From NCBI RefSeq assembly GCF_001653565.1, contig NZ_LYPB01000063.1, positions 80,066 to 144,065 on the forward strand: a DNA stretch of 64,000 bases, written 5' to 3'. Below, in pieces: positions 28,333-37,312 of the stretch (the stretch's first letter is position 1; each line of letters begins with the position of its first letter). The translations under genes were made by a program, and so were the position numbers. This stretch comes from Paenibacillus oryzisoli. Lineage in GTDB: Bacteria; Bacillota; Bacilli; Paenibacillales; NBRC-103111. Below the pieces are notes generated by a model. That model did not search any database and was not told the origin of the DNA. It saw only the letters and a program-made list of their open reading frames with translations.

Positions 28333-29832
28333 TTACTTTTTCTTGTAAAGCTCAGATAGTTCTTTGGCTACCTGATCGCCGCCAATTTTTTTCCATTGTT
28401 GAACGGCTGCGTCGAAGCCCGCATCATCGATTTTGCCCATAATGTATTGCGTTCGCGCATCAGTCAAGAGGGTTTTCAACTGCGACTCCTTCTCTGTTTG
28501 AGTTGGGGAGATCAAGCCCATGGATGGATCCTGAACACTTGCGCCAGCAAGCTCAATCATTCCCTTTTTTATCATGACATCCGTATCTGACGTACCTGTT
28601 GGGTATACAAGCGCATCTGTCGTAATCAAGTTTTTGAGGTCGTCCGCATTAAATTGCTCTGCCGCTGGTTTTTTGTCATTCTCTTGGGAAATACGAACAA
28701 ATTCAGCTTTCGCCTCATCACTATTCTCTGTATTAAAGTAACGAAGAACCTCACGAAGTTCTTTTTCTGTCTTCACGCTCGTTTTCGGAATTAAGGCACC
28801 GCCGAAATGGCCAGCAGTCGCATAGGATTTACCGTTGATAGGCGGACTTACGGTCATTGTATACTTATTTTTCGTATCTGCCATTTGGAGATAATAGAAT
28901 GGTACGACAGCATCAATGGATTCGATAGTGACACCAACTTTATTGTTGTATAAATCTTTTCTACCTTCATTCCGCACAACGATAGCAAAGTTTTTGTTGA
29001 TTAAATCTTCGTTATACAATTTGCGCACGAAAGTTAATGCTTCACGATACTCTTTGGTTTCTATATCTTTGGTAAAATTCCCACTCTTGTCCACCGTCCA
29101 ATTGTTCGGTGTGCCAAACCATGCGAAAATATCAGCTGGGATACCATTTTCATAAAGCATGAGGCCGTACGTATCATTGACACCATTTTTATCTGGGTCC
29201 TTCTCTTTAAAGGCTTTCAACATATTGTAGAATTCATCCATCGTCTTCGGTTCTGTAAGACCTACATTATCCAGCCAATCCTTGCGAATAACCGTACCTA
29301 CACGTACAAGTGGGCGTGGACGGGGAATCACATAATATTTCCCATCAATAGCAAGATTATTTAAGATTGCTGGATCGTATTTCTTCAAATTAGGAAACTC
29401 ATTCAAGTAGGGCGTTAAGTCCCAGAACATGCCGGATCGTATACCGTTAAGCACCGATGTAATGAACGGATTTTCAACCATAATCGCTTGGGGCATCTCA
29501 CCCGAGGTCATCGTGACGTTCAATTTCTCGTTGTATACATTGAACGGTACATATGTAATATCTAGCTTCGCATTCGCGATGCGCTCTGTCTCTTTGACAA
29601 CAGGCCCATCTGGTTTCGGAGCCGTATTCGAAAAATACACGTTCAGCATCGACACTTTAGCAGGTCCTGCCGGTGTGGCAGGGCTTGAACTTGAACTTGA
29701 ACCTGAACCTGCACTTGGGCTCGATGTCCCCGATGTGTTGTCTGATGATGAACAGCCCGATAGTATTGCGGAAACAGCTAGAACCATCGTGAGCGACAGC
29801 CCCCATGTCTTAACCACTTTGTTGTTTTTCAC
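28333..29832 (-). CDS. LplA-type extracellular sugar-binding lipoprotein
   Basis: 499 residues, GTG start at 29832 with AAGGAGGAG eight bases before. Lipoprotein signal with lipobox LSGC (Cys about 27), then a Ser/Gly-rich spacer and the long two-lobe fold usual for LplA/YtcQ-like proteins (KYYVIPRPRPLVRVGTVIRK, FKEKDPDKNGVNDTYGL). These proteins bind complex oligosaccharides or uronides. The matching permeases are upstream, separated by the Rieske gene. Confidence 0.9.
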   Translation of the reverse strand: MKNNKVVKTWGLSLTMVLAVSAILSGCSSSDNTSGTSSPSAGSGSSSSSSPATPAGPAKVSMLNVYFSNTAPKPDGPVVKETERIANAKLDITYVPFNVYNEKLNVTMTSGEMPQAIMVENPFITSVLNGIRSGMFWDLTPYLNEFPNLKKYDPAILNNLAIDGKYYVIPRPRPLVRVGTVIRKDWLDNVGLTEPKTMDEFYNMLKAFKEKDPDKNGVNDTYGLMLYENGIPADIFAWFGTPNNWTVDKSGNFTKDIETKEYREALTFVRKLYNEDLINKNFAIVVRNEGRKDLYNNKVGVTIESIDAVVPFYYLQMADTKNKYTMTVSPPINGKSYATAGHFGGALIPKTSVKTEKELREVLRYFNTENSDEAKAEFVRISQENDKKPAAEQFNADDLKNLITTDALVYPTGTSDTDVMIKKGMIELAGASVQDPSMGLISPTQTEKESQLKTLLTDARTQYIMGKIDDAGFDAAVQQWKKIGGDQVAKELSELYKKK

Positions 29833-29905
29833 AATTACTCCTCCTTAGTTGTTGAACAGGTTATATTAGGCGGCTGTATATCTAAGTATAGCCGCATTGA
29901 AACCA

Positions 29906-30304
29906 TTACACCCACATATAAATGCCATCTTCCCGCAATTCGAGCTCTGCTTTCTCTAAACTTTCTTGATCAGCATTCGTCATGTCGACTAACTTGCCTT
30001 GACGTAGTTTGGTCTGAGGATCTACTAGATGCTCCCCCGTAGTCAGATCGAATTCCCAGCCATGCCATGGGCATCTGACAATCTCATTCTCACGTCCGAG
30101 CTTGTACTCGTAGACAAGGGATGGCAGACGCGTCCCGGTTATGACTCCTTTACAAACAGGAGCACCAAAGTGCGGGCAGGCATTCCGCCATGCGTAATAT
30201 TCGCCTTTCACCTTATAAATGCCGTATTCGGCATTTTTGACCTTTACGATTTTGCAGGTACCTTCCACAATTTCATCCTTTGCAGCTACCCAAACCTTTT
30301 CCAT
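29906..30304 (-). CDS. Rieske [2Fe-2S] protein, ferredoxin-like
   Basis: 132 residues with AGGAGG before the ATG. The Rieske ligands are Cys43/His45 (CPHFG) and Cys78/His81 (CPWHGWEFD), but 32 residues separate the two pairs instead of the usual 15-17; the extra segment contains APVCKGVITGTRLPS. The fold is that of soluble Rieske ferredoxins that deliver electrons to oxygenases, or small subunits of reductases. It is lodged between the permease and binding-protein genes of an importer operon and shares the operon with an amidohydrolase. No oxygenase is encoded here, so the partner is unknown. Confidence 0.85.
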   Translation of the reverse strand: MEKVWVAAKDEIVEGTCKIVKVKNAEYGIYKVKGEYYAWRNACPHFGAPVCKGVITGTRLPSLVYEYKLGRENEIVRCPWHGWEFDLTTGEHLVDPQTKLRQGKLVDMTNADQESLEKAELELREDGIYMWV

Positions 30305-30324
30305 GGATGCATTCCTCCTGTTTA

Positions 30325-31200
30325 CTATCCCTTCACAGAGCCAACTAAGGCGCCTTTTGCAAAGTATTTTTGTAAAAATGGATAGACGACCAAGATCGGC
30401 GTAGTAGCCACCGTGATAACCGCCATTTTCACTGTTTCTGGGGGTATAGCGGACTCCCCGGCTACTGAACCCTGCTCAACAAAGCCTGCCTGGGAAACCA
30501 TGACAATCTGTCTGAGCAGCACCTGAATGGGCCATTTCACTGTATCGTTAATGTACAGAATAGCCTGCATGTAGGTGTTCCATTGAAGTACCGCGTAGAA
30601 CAACGTCAGCGTAGCAATCGCCGGCATGGAAAGCGGAATAACAATGCGGAAGAGCATCCGTACGTCTCCGCATCCATCAATTTTCGCGGATTCCTCAAGC
30701 TCCTCAGGAATGTTCTTGAAGAAATTAATCATAATAATGAGATAGAAGGCGATAATTGCTCGTGGCAGGATGAGCGACCAATACGAATTCAACAGGCCAA
30801 GCTCCTTCACGACGAGATAATCGGGGATCATGCCTCCGTTGAATATCATTGTAATTACAACGAGGAACATGATGATCCTACGGAAATGGAAACGGTTCCT
30901 CGATAACGGATACGCGAATAAGGTTGTAAACAATAAACTTATCAGCGTACCAGCAACCGTGATCAATACGGTAATGCCTAAACTTTTGGGCAGCGCATTG
31001 GTTGAGAAAATATACTTATAGGCTTTCAATGAGAAATCTTTCGGAAATAGTAGGAAACTTCGAGAATTATACTCGGCAACTGATGCGAATGAACTGGAAA
31101 TAACATGGATAAATGGCACGACCGTAATTAGCGCAAACAAGATCAGCAAGAAAGCATTAATCCCGTCAAATAAATAGTTCCCCCAACGTTTATCCGTCAT
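30325..31200 (-). CDS. LplC-type carbohydrate ABC transporter permease
   Basis: 291 residues, ATG directly after the stop of the upstream permease (TAA-ATG). Six hydrophobic segments, EAA loop (ELEESAKIDGCGDVRMLFRI), and the C-terminal KYFAKGALVGSVKG of LplC/YtcP permeases. It forms the channel with the LplB-like partner and needs an external ATPase. Confidence 0.93.
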   Translation of the reverse strand: MTDKRWGNYLFDGINAFLLILFALITVVPFIHVISSSFASVAEYNSRSFLLFPKDFSLKAYKYIFSTNALPKSLGITVLITVAGTLISLLFTTLFAYPLSRNRFHFRRIIMFLVVITMIFNGGMIPDYLVVKELGLLNSYWSLILPRAIIAFYLIIMINFFKNIPEELEESAKIDGCGDVRMLFRIVIPLSMPAIATLTLFYAVLQWNTYMQAILYINDTVKWPIQVLLRQIVMVSQAGFVEQGSVAGESAIPPETVKMAVITVATTPILVVYPFLQKYFAKGALVGSVKG

Positions 31201-32124
31201 TTAGTAGAGACCCTCCTCGCCTGATTTCTTCACAAGCCAGTTAGCCGACACGACAAGGATCAAGCCTACAACACCTTTAAATAGGCCAACTGAAGTCGCA
31301 TAACTGAGCTGCCCGTCAACTAAGCCCACGCGATACACATAGGTATCGAATACCTCGCCCACATCTCGAGTCAATGAGTTGACAATATTGAAGACATGAT
31401 CGAAACTTGTTTCCAAAATATCACTTATTTTCAGCAGCAGCAGAATTACAATGGTACTGCGAATGCCTGGCAAGGTGATGTGCCAAATTTGACGGAAACG
31501 CCCTGCGCCATCTATTTTGGCAGCCTCATATAACTCAGGGCTTATTGCCGCCAAGGCAGCTAGATAAATAACAGTTCCCCATCCGCTATCCCGCCAGATG
31601 ACTTGTAAAATGTACATGGGACGGAAGAAATCCGGATTCATCATGATCGAAAATTTTTGGAGACCTAGCGTTGCAAGCAAGGATTGGAACACACTTTGTT
31701 CGGATTCAAAAATAACAAAAAACATCGCGACAACAACAACCCAAGACATAAAGTGCGGAATATAGACGAGCGTTTGAACCCAGCGCTTAAACCACTCACG
31801 GCGCAATTCATTCAGCATTAAGGACAGAATAATTGGCGCTGGAAATGCAAAGACCAATTGATAGAATGAAAGCATTAACGTATTGCGCAGCAGCATGGAG
31901 AAATCAGGATCTGTGAATAAGCGATGAAAATGCTTCAGTCCTACCCACTCGCTACCGAAGAAACCGGTGAATGGCTGGAAGTTCTGAAAGGCGATTATGA
32001 CGCCGCCCATTGGCCAATATTTAAACAAGATAAAATAGAGAATACCTGGCAAGGCCATGATGTACAGCCAGTGATCACGTCGTATATCTTTGAGCAATGT
32101 TAATCTGATTCTGGTTGCCTTCAC
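31201..32124 (-). CDS. LplB-type carbohydrate ABC transporter permease
   Basis: 307 residues, GTG start at 32124 with GAGGGGG seven bases upstream. Family signature FKYWPMGGVIIAFQNFQPF near the N-terminus, six helices, EAA loop (LYEAAKIDGAGRFRQIWHI). It lies 12 bases after the amidohydrolase gene, so import and the amidohydrolase are co-expressed. Confidence 0.93.
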   Translation of the reverse strand: MKATRIRLTLLKDIRRDHWLYIMALPGILYFILFKYWPMGGVIIAFQNFQPFTGFFGSEWVGLKHFHRLFTDPDFSMLLRNTLMLSFYQLVFAFPAPIILSLMLNELRREWFKRWVQTLVYIPHFMSWVVVVAMFFVIFESEQSVFQSLLATLGLQKFSIMMNPDFFRPMYILQVIWRDSGWGTVIYLAALAAISPELYEAAKIDGAGRFRQIWHITLPGIRSTIVILLLLKISDILETSFDHVFNIVNSLTRDVGEVFDTYVYRVGLVDGQLSYATSVGLFKGVVGLILVVSANWLVKKSGEEGLY

Positions 32125-32136
32125 CGGTAATCCCCC

Positions 32137-33240
32137 TCACTTCAAAATCTCCTTCTTATGCAAACCATATAAGGCTGCCGCATTTCCACCTTGAACTTTC
32201 TTGCGAAGCTCCTTTGGAAAAGCAGAGAGTACCATCTTGGGATGATCAAAATCCCAATGCGGATAATCGCTTGAGTATAGAATGCGATCCTCCATCTTGC
32301 ACATCTGAATGAGTTGCACGAGATGCGCCGGCACCTCCGGTTCCTCAATCGGCTGTGTCGTTAAATAGACATGTTCCCTAAGGTACTCCGAGGGGAGCTT
32401 TGAGAGCCATGGCGTCGTATCCCGCAGCGCTTTATAGTTCTTATCCATTCGCCACATCAGATGAGGCAGCCAAGCGATACCGCCTTCAATTGCAACCACT
32501 TTTACACCAGGAAATTTCTCGAAAACCCCCTCACACACCATGCTATTGATGTGCGCCATATAATTGGTCGGGAGAATATTATGCCATTCCATATAGCGTG
32601 ATGGATAACCGGAAGGTGTCGGCGCTCCAGTTATACCGCGTCCCTCTGTCCCTGGATGGATGGAGACAGGCAAGCCCATCCTCTCTGCAGCTTCATAAAT
32701 AGGATGAAAAAACCGATTTCCATATAAGCGTGTACTGCCGCTGCACATGATAACTTCGACTATATCTGGATGCCCGCCGATTCGCATAATTTCCTTTGCA
32801 GCGTACAAGGGATCCGAATGGTTAATCACCATAGCGCCTTTATAGCGATCATCTATAGATAACCAATGATCAATTAAATAATCGTTATAGGCGGATATCA
32901 CTGCATTACCATAATCGATATCGGGATTGAGCGATATTTCCAAGGCATTTTGCCCTGTTAAAATCACATAATCAAAGCCATAACGTTCAATGTGATCCTT
33001 CACCAGGAAGATCGGGTCACTGCCAGAGCTCACGCCCTCTTCAGGAATGGCATCTTTTCTCAGCACGCCTACTGGTGAGTAATAAGGCGTACCTACACCT
33101 GTCCCAGAGCCGATCCATTGTTGATGCCACGGTTTATCTAAGTAAGGAAGCAAATCATGAGGGTCTCTAATCCCATTGTGCACATCGGTATCAATGAGCA
33201 TCGACTGTGTAGGTACATGTTGAGTATCGTTGTGATTCAT
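32137..33240 (-). CDS. COG2159-type metal-dependent amidohydrolase (TIM barrel)
   Basis: About 367 residues. ATG at 33240 is favoured (AAGGTG six bases before); a GTG three codons earlier is possible. Amidohydro_2 features: metal-site-like LIDTDVHNG near the N-terminus, SIHPGTEGRG, AIEGGIAWLPHLMWRMD and YSSDYPHWDFDHP with the late conserved Asp. Relatives include ACMSD, LigW and resorcylate decarboxylases and lactone or aryl hydrolases, so a non-oxidative decarboxylase or hydrolase acting on an aromatic or uronate-derived acid is plausible. First gene of the importer/Rieske operon. Exact reaction unknown. Confidence 0.85.
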   Translation of the reverse strand: MNHNDTQHVPTQSMLIDTDVHNGIRDPHDLLPYLDKPWHQQWIGSGTGVGTPYYSPVGVLRKDAIPEEGVSSGSDPIFLVKDHIERYGFDYVILTGQNALEISLNPDIDYGNAVISAYNDYLIDHWLSIDDRYKGAMVINHSDPLYAAKEIMRIGGHPDIVEVIMCSGSTRLYGNRFFHPIYEAAERMGLPVSIHPGTEGRGITGAPTPSGYPSRYMEWHNILPTNYMAHINSMVCEGVFEKFPGVKVVAIEGGIAWLPHLMWRMDKNYKALRDTTPWLSKLPSEYLREHVYLTTQPIEEPEVPAHLVQLIQMCKMEDRILYSSDYPHWDFDHPKMVLSAFPKELRKKVQGGNAAALYGLHKKEILK

Positions 33241-33287
33241 CTGTTTCACCTTTCCTCGTCGTTGTGATGTCCTGCTTGCTATTTATC

Positions 33288-33434
33288 TTAGCTCGTGGGA
33301 AACTTACCGCCTATAATCAAATCATGATAGTCTGCAAACGCAGGAGGAATAAGGTCTTTCAGCCGGATATAATCTTTATTTGCATTCCTAGAATCATTAC
33401 GTGACCGAAGTTTGGGGTGATTGCGATACCATTC
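33288..33434 (-). pseudogene. C-terminal gene remnant upstream of the amidohydrolase
   Basis: The minus strand holds 48 open codons ending in TAA at 33288. They include DYIRLKDLIPPAFADYHDLI and IGGKFPTS, look protein-like, and lack any ATG, GTG or usable TTG start. The text around PPAFADYHDLI recalls the N-terminal helix of carboxymuconolactone decarboxylase-like proteins, but that is a guess. It sits just before the amidohydrolase, so the catabolic operon may once have had another gene. The rest of the 33241-33564 gap must hold the leftward operon promoter and the rightward ger promoter; no strong match was found. Confidence 0.35.
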
Positions 33435-33564
33435 CTATTCTTTATTGAGAACCTAGTCAAGCAAAGTTAAGTCGAATGGACACTCTTTATGTCTGTTTTT
33501 GTTTAAATCCATAGATAGATGGAAACAATTTACTTGAGGGGTTTGGATGTTTAGGGGGATATCA

Positions 33565-34671
33565 ATGCAGAACAAATTAGGTAGTGAGCTCATCGGTATC
33601 AGTGGCGCGTTTTCGATTATCATATTGGCCATAGGATTAATGAATCATGTTATGGTCATCCCTCCTCTGCTCCATGAAGCCAAACGAGATGCATGGGTAA
33701 GTGTATTAGCTTCAATACCTCCATACTTAGCGTGGACAACTCTTCTATACTACATCATGCGAAAAACAAACCAACAACCACTTTTCCCATGGTTGACACA
33801 CCATTATGGAAGAGTGATTTGCGGAGCCTATCGCATATTATTCATCGTTTACCTCTTCTTCATTATTATCATGACATTAAAGGAAACCACGATGTGGGCA
33901 CATTATTCCTTTTTGCCACGCACTCCTCAATGGGCACTTTCCATTTCCTTAGTGCTAGTTTCCTGTTTTGCTGCAAAATACGGTATACAGACCATTGCGA
34001 TTGCCTCAGGCATCTTGTTACCTTTTGTAGTCATTTTCGGAGACTTTGTCATGAGTGCAAATCTTCCCCAAAAAAAGTACTCCTTATTAACACCTGTTAT
34101 TGAAAATGGAATAGGACCCGTGATCCATGGGAGTTTGTATATTGGCGGGGGGCTTGTCGAACTTATCATCATTCTACTTTTCCAGCATCAGATCAAATCG
34201 AAAGTACGTCTCTGGTCGTTATATGTGCTGGCTTGCTTTTTAGTCCTATTGATTCTGGGACCCGTAACAGGAGCAATCGCTGAATTTGGACCCTTTGAGG
34301 CTGCGGAATTACGATACCCTGCCTATGAAGAATGGCGGCTTGTTACGATAGGGAAGTACATCCGTCATATAGACTTCCTATCTATTTATCAATGGCTTTC
34401 AGGAGCTTTTGCCCGTATAGCCATTTCGATGTTTTTACTCATTGAAATGATGACAATTACTACGTATAAAAAGTATTCGGCCCTATGGTTATTGCTCCTT
34501 AGCATCGTGATCGTAGTTTTAGTAGAACTACCCATCAGTGATATGCAGTATACCTCATTCCTGAAGGGCTACTATTTACCTGGATCCTTATGGGGGGCCA
34601 CTATTGTTTTGGTTACCTTATTCCTATTGGTACTTTTTTCTAAAAAGAAGGTGAAAAACAATGAAATCTAA
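33565..34671 (+). CDS. gerB-like: Spore germination receptor B subunit (GerAB/GerBB family permease)
   Basis: About 368 residues from ATG 33565 (GGGGG six bases upstream). Ten hydrophobic segments of the APC-superfamily fold are apparent. The first gene of a B-A-C germinant receptor operon, it ends 11 bases inside the next gene. B subunits bind the germinant (amino acid, sugar or nucleoside) in the spore inner membrane. Expression is normally sigma-G-dependent in the forespore; no convincing sigma-G promoter was identified in the 315 bases upstream. Confidence 0.92.
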   Translation: MQNKLGSELIGISGAFSIIILAIGLMNHVMVIPPLLHEAKRDAWVSVLASIPPYLAWTTLLYYIMRKTNQQPLFPWLTHHYGRVICGAYRILFIVYLFFIIIMTLKETTMWAHYSFLPRTPQWALSISLVLVSCFAAKYGIQTIAIASGILLPFVVIFGDFVMSANLPQKKYSLLTPVIENGIGPVIHGSLYIGGGLVELIIILLFQHQIKSKVRLWSLYVLACFLVLLILGPVTGAIAEFGPFEAAELRYPAYEEWRLVTIGKYIRHIDFLSIYQWLSGAFARIAISMFLLIEMMTITTYKKYSALWLLLLSIVIVVLVELPISDMQYTSFLKGYYLPGSLWGATIVLVTLFLLVLFSKKKVKNNEI

Positions 34672-36178
34672 TTGGTTTCGGAGACTTATTACGAAAAACG
34701 AGGATGTTCGGGTTCCTTCCGAATCCTTCACCTCATCTTCACAAGATAAGGAATGGACGCCGGATGAGATTCGTCAGCTGTTTCGAAAATCGGCGGACAT
34801 TAAAATGGATGAATACCAGTTAGGTAACACAGAGCATTTGCAAAACGTATTGCTATTTTACTGCGATGGGTTGACGGACACAAAACCAATCAACGAGTAT
34901 TTGCTTCCTCGATTAACACAATTAGTTGACAATAATTTCAGTATGGAGCTGGATAAAAAATTAAAGCTAAACCGCATTCATCAGAAAGAGGATATCATTG
35001 ATCGTGTTTTTTCTGGCGAACTTGTTCTATACTTTGAACAATTGAATGTGATATACACCGTTGATACAGCCGCCCCTCCTCATCGTCAACCCGAAGAATC
35101 GAACACTGAGATATCCATTAAAGGACCGAAAGACGCATTTGTAGAAGAATTGAGCACCAATGTAGCATTAGTTCGCAAACGGCTTCGCAGCAACTCTTTA
35201 TGCTATGAACAGTTTACTATTGGCAAACGAAGCCGTAGTAAGGTTGCTCTTCTCTATATTGAGGATATTACACAAACCAGAATCGTGGATGAGGTCAGAT
35301 CACGCTTGCAGCATATTGAGATAGATTTGCTGTTTAGCAGCAGCCAGCTGGAAGAAATTCTTTCAGATTCTTCTCGCTCACTATTTCCATTGCTGCATTA
35401 CAGCACTCGTCCAGATTTCGTAGTGGACAGTCTGGTTCGCGGCAGGTTCAGCGTAATCGTCGAGGGTGCACCTACCGCCATCATTGGGCCCGCGAACTTA
35501 ACGCTGCTGCTGAAAACGCCGGAAGACTCCTATATTCCATTCTATATGAGCTCGTTCGGACAACTGTTTCGCTTCGCTGGTCTTGTGATCTCCTTGCTGC
35601 TTCCCGGTTTTTGGGCTGCGCTTGCATCATTCAACCTGGAGCAACTTCCTTATCCTTTCGTGGCCACAATCTCTCTTTCACGTATCGGACTTCCTATGCC
35701 TGCTCCGCTGGAAGGATTCTTAATGATAGCTTTGTTTGAATTGTTCAGGGAGGCTGGTGAGCGTCTGCCCAAAGCGGTTGGGCAGACGGTTGCCGTTGTC
35801 GGAGGTATTGTCGTCGGAGATGCGGCGATTCGAGCCGGCCTTGCGTCCACTACCTTTCTCGTAATTGCCGCGATTACCGCCGTCTCCAGTTTCACTTTGG
35901 TCAATCAGTCCCTGGTCGGCACGGTCAGTATCATCCGACTCTTTGTCCTGCTGTGCGGGTCTACGCTCGGAATTTATGGATTTAATCTGGCAGTCATCGC
36001 CATTATCGTGTATCTCGCTTCGCTCAAGTCATTTGGTGTACCGTATCTTGCGCCATTATCCCCTATTCACTGGAAAGATTTGGTCATGGCTTTGCTCCGT
36101 AAGCCCTGGTACATGAAAAACCAAAGAGCCGAAATTCTACAAACCAAGGACTCTACCCGACAACAGGAGGAAACCTAA
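34661..36178 (+). CDS. gerA-like: Spore germination receptor A subunit (GerAA/GerBA family)
   Basis: 505 residues. A hydrophilic N-terminal half (to about 290) is followed by the conserved ARG-like segment SLVRGRFSVIVEGAPTAIIG and several membrane segments in the C-terminal third. AAGGTG precedes the ATG, which overlaps the B gene. A subunits oligomerise into the ion channel of the germinosome. The stop overlaps the next start (TAATG), consistent with coupled translation. Confidence 0.95.
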   Translation: MKSNWFRRLITKNEDVRVPSESFTSSSQDKEWTPDEIRQLFRKSADIKMDEYQLGNTEHLQNVLLFYCDGLTDTKPINEYLLPRLTQLVDNNFSMELDKKLKLNRIHQKEDIIDRVFSGELVLYFEQLNVIYTVDTAAPPHRQPEESNTEISIKGPKDAFVEELSTNVALVRKRLRSNSLCYEQFTIGKRSRSKVALLYIEDITQTRIVDEVRSRLQHIEIDLLFSSSQLEEILSDSSRSLFPLLHYSTRPDFVVDSLVRGRFSVIVEGAPTAIIGPANLTLLLKTPEDSYIPFYMSSFGQLFRFAGLVISLLLPGFWAALASFNLEQLPYPFVATISLSRIGLPMPAPLEGFLMIALFELFREAGERLPKAVGQTVAVVGGIVVGDAAIRAGLASTTFLVIAAITAVSSFTLVNQSLVGTVSIIRLFVLLCGSTLGIYGFNLAVIAIIVYLASLKSFGVPYLAPLSPIHWKDLVMALLRKPWYMKNQRAEILQTKDSTRQQEET

Positions 36179-37311
36179 TGCCTCGCATAGGAAAAATCAC
36201 TATCCTATGGCTGCTGATGCTGTTGCTGTCAGGGTGTTGGGATATTAAAGATATACAAGATATGAACTATATCACCGCCATGGGGTTCGACCTTGACAAT
36301 AACCAGTACCGCGCATATGTGCAAATGATTGACTTCTCCTCCGTTGCAAAAACGGAGTCGAGCAAACCGGCAAAACCAATACCTGTCTGGGTGGGGATAG
36401 GTACAGGGGAGACTCTAATTGGGGCATTTAATGATCTTTATAAATCCTCACAAATGCGTACATTATACGGTCAGCTTAACACGATTGTATTAGGTGAAAA
36501 ACTCATGAAAACTGGTATGAACGATGTTTGGGAGTTCCTGAGCCGTTATTATGAATTCCGCCACACACCATGGCTGTTTGGAACGAAACAACCCATCGAT
36601 GATTTGTTTGAGATCAGTCCTTTTTTTAATCTCTCTCCCATAATGTCCATATTGAATCAGCCTCACGAAGTATACAAACAACAATCTCTCATCGCTCCTT
36701 TAACCTTGAGAGAGTTTATTTCAGAGACGAATGAACCTAGCAATGCTACATTTCTACCTACATTATCGATCACGGAAGAAAATTGGAAGAGCGAGAATCA
36801 GCAAAAACCTTTGCTGAATATAGACGGTGTCTTTGTATTCCAAGATGAACATTTTCAAAAATGGTACGATTGGAGAAGTGTTCTAGGACTTAGGTGGGTA
36901 GAGCCCAAAACCCAACGAAGTCCGCTGCTGATCCGTGCTGGAGGAAAGCCTCAAGCATCTGTATCCTTGGAAAAGCCACAAATTACAATTACCCCACAGT
37001 CCGGAGAGGATCAAGTTATTTTTAACATGGACGTCAAGCTCTCAGGATATGTCAGCGAACTATTACAGCCGATACCTGAAGCAGATCTGGAGCTTAAAGT
37101 CGCGGAAGAAGTTAAGAAACAAATCAATAGTACCTACGAAGAAGGGCTTAAAACCGAATTGGATTTGATGCATTTAGAACACACTCTATACCGAAAAAAA
37201 AACGAAGAATGGAAAAAGTGGCGCGATCAGGGTGGCTTAAGACTAACATCGAACTCCCTAAACATTCATGTAGAAGTAAAATTAAACCACTCGGGAAGGG
37301 CCAAATATTAA
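36178..37311 (+). CDS. gerC-like: Spore germination receptor C lipoprotein (Ger(x)C family)
   Basis: 377 residues with lipobox LLSGC (Cys about 20) followed by WDIKDIQDMNYITAMGFD, the classic GerC start. The C-terminal third carries the VKKQINSTYEEGLKTELD segment typical of Ger(x)C. AGGAGG precedes the ATG. The lipoprotein holds the A/B receptor on the outer face of the spore inner membrane. Its stop is one base from the end of the convergent kinase gene, with no hairpin between them. Confidence 0.94.
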   Translation: MPRIGKITILWLLMLLLSGCWDIKDIQDMNYITAMGFDLDNNQYRAYVQMIDFSSVAKTESSKPAKPIPVWVGIGTGETLIGAFNDLYKSSQMRTLYGQLNTIVLGEKLMKTGMNDVWEFLSRYYEFRHTPWLFGTKQPIDDLFEISPFFNLSPIMSILNQPHEVYKQQSLIAPLTLREFISETNEPSNATFLPTLSITEENWKSENQQKPLLNIDGVFVFQDEHFQKWYDWRSVLGLRWVEPKTQRSPLLIRAGGKPQASVSLEKPQITITPQSGEDQVIFNMDVKLSGYVSELLQPIPEADLELKVAEEVKKQINSTYEEGLKTELDLMHLEHTLYRKKNEEWKKWRDQGGLRLTSNSLNIHVEVKLNHSGRAKY

Positions 37312-37312
37312 G

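Noticed and set aside
29660..29730. Repetitive Ser/Gly-coding stretch as a tandem repeat element
   Set aside because: It is the low-complexity linker after the lipobox of the binding protein, common in this family.
33500..33564. Possible sigma-G promoter before gerB
   Set aside because: CATAGAT with a weak upstream TGTCTG was seen, but spacing and -35 match are poor, so it was not listed.
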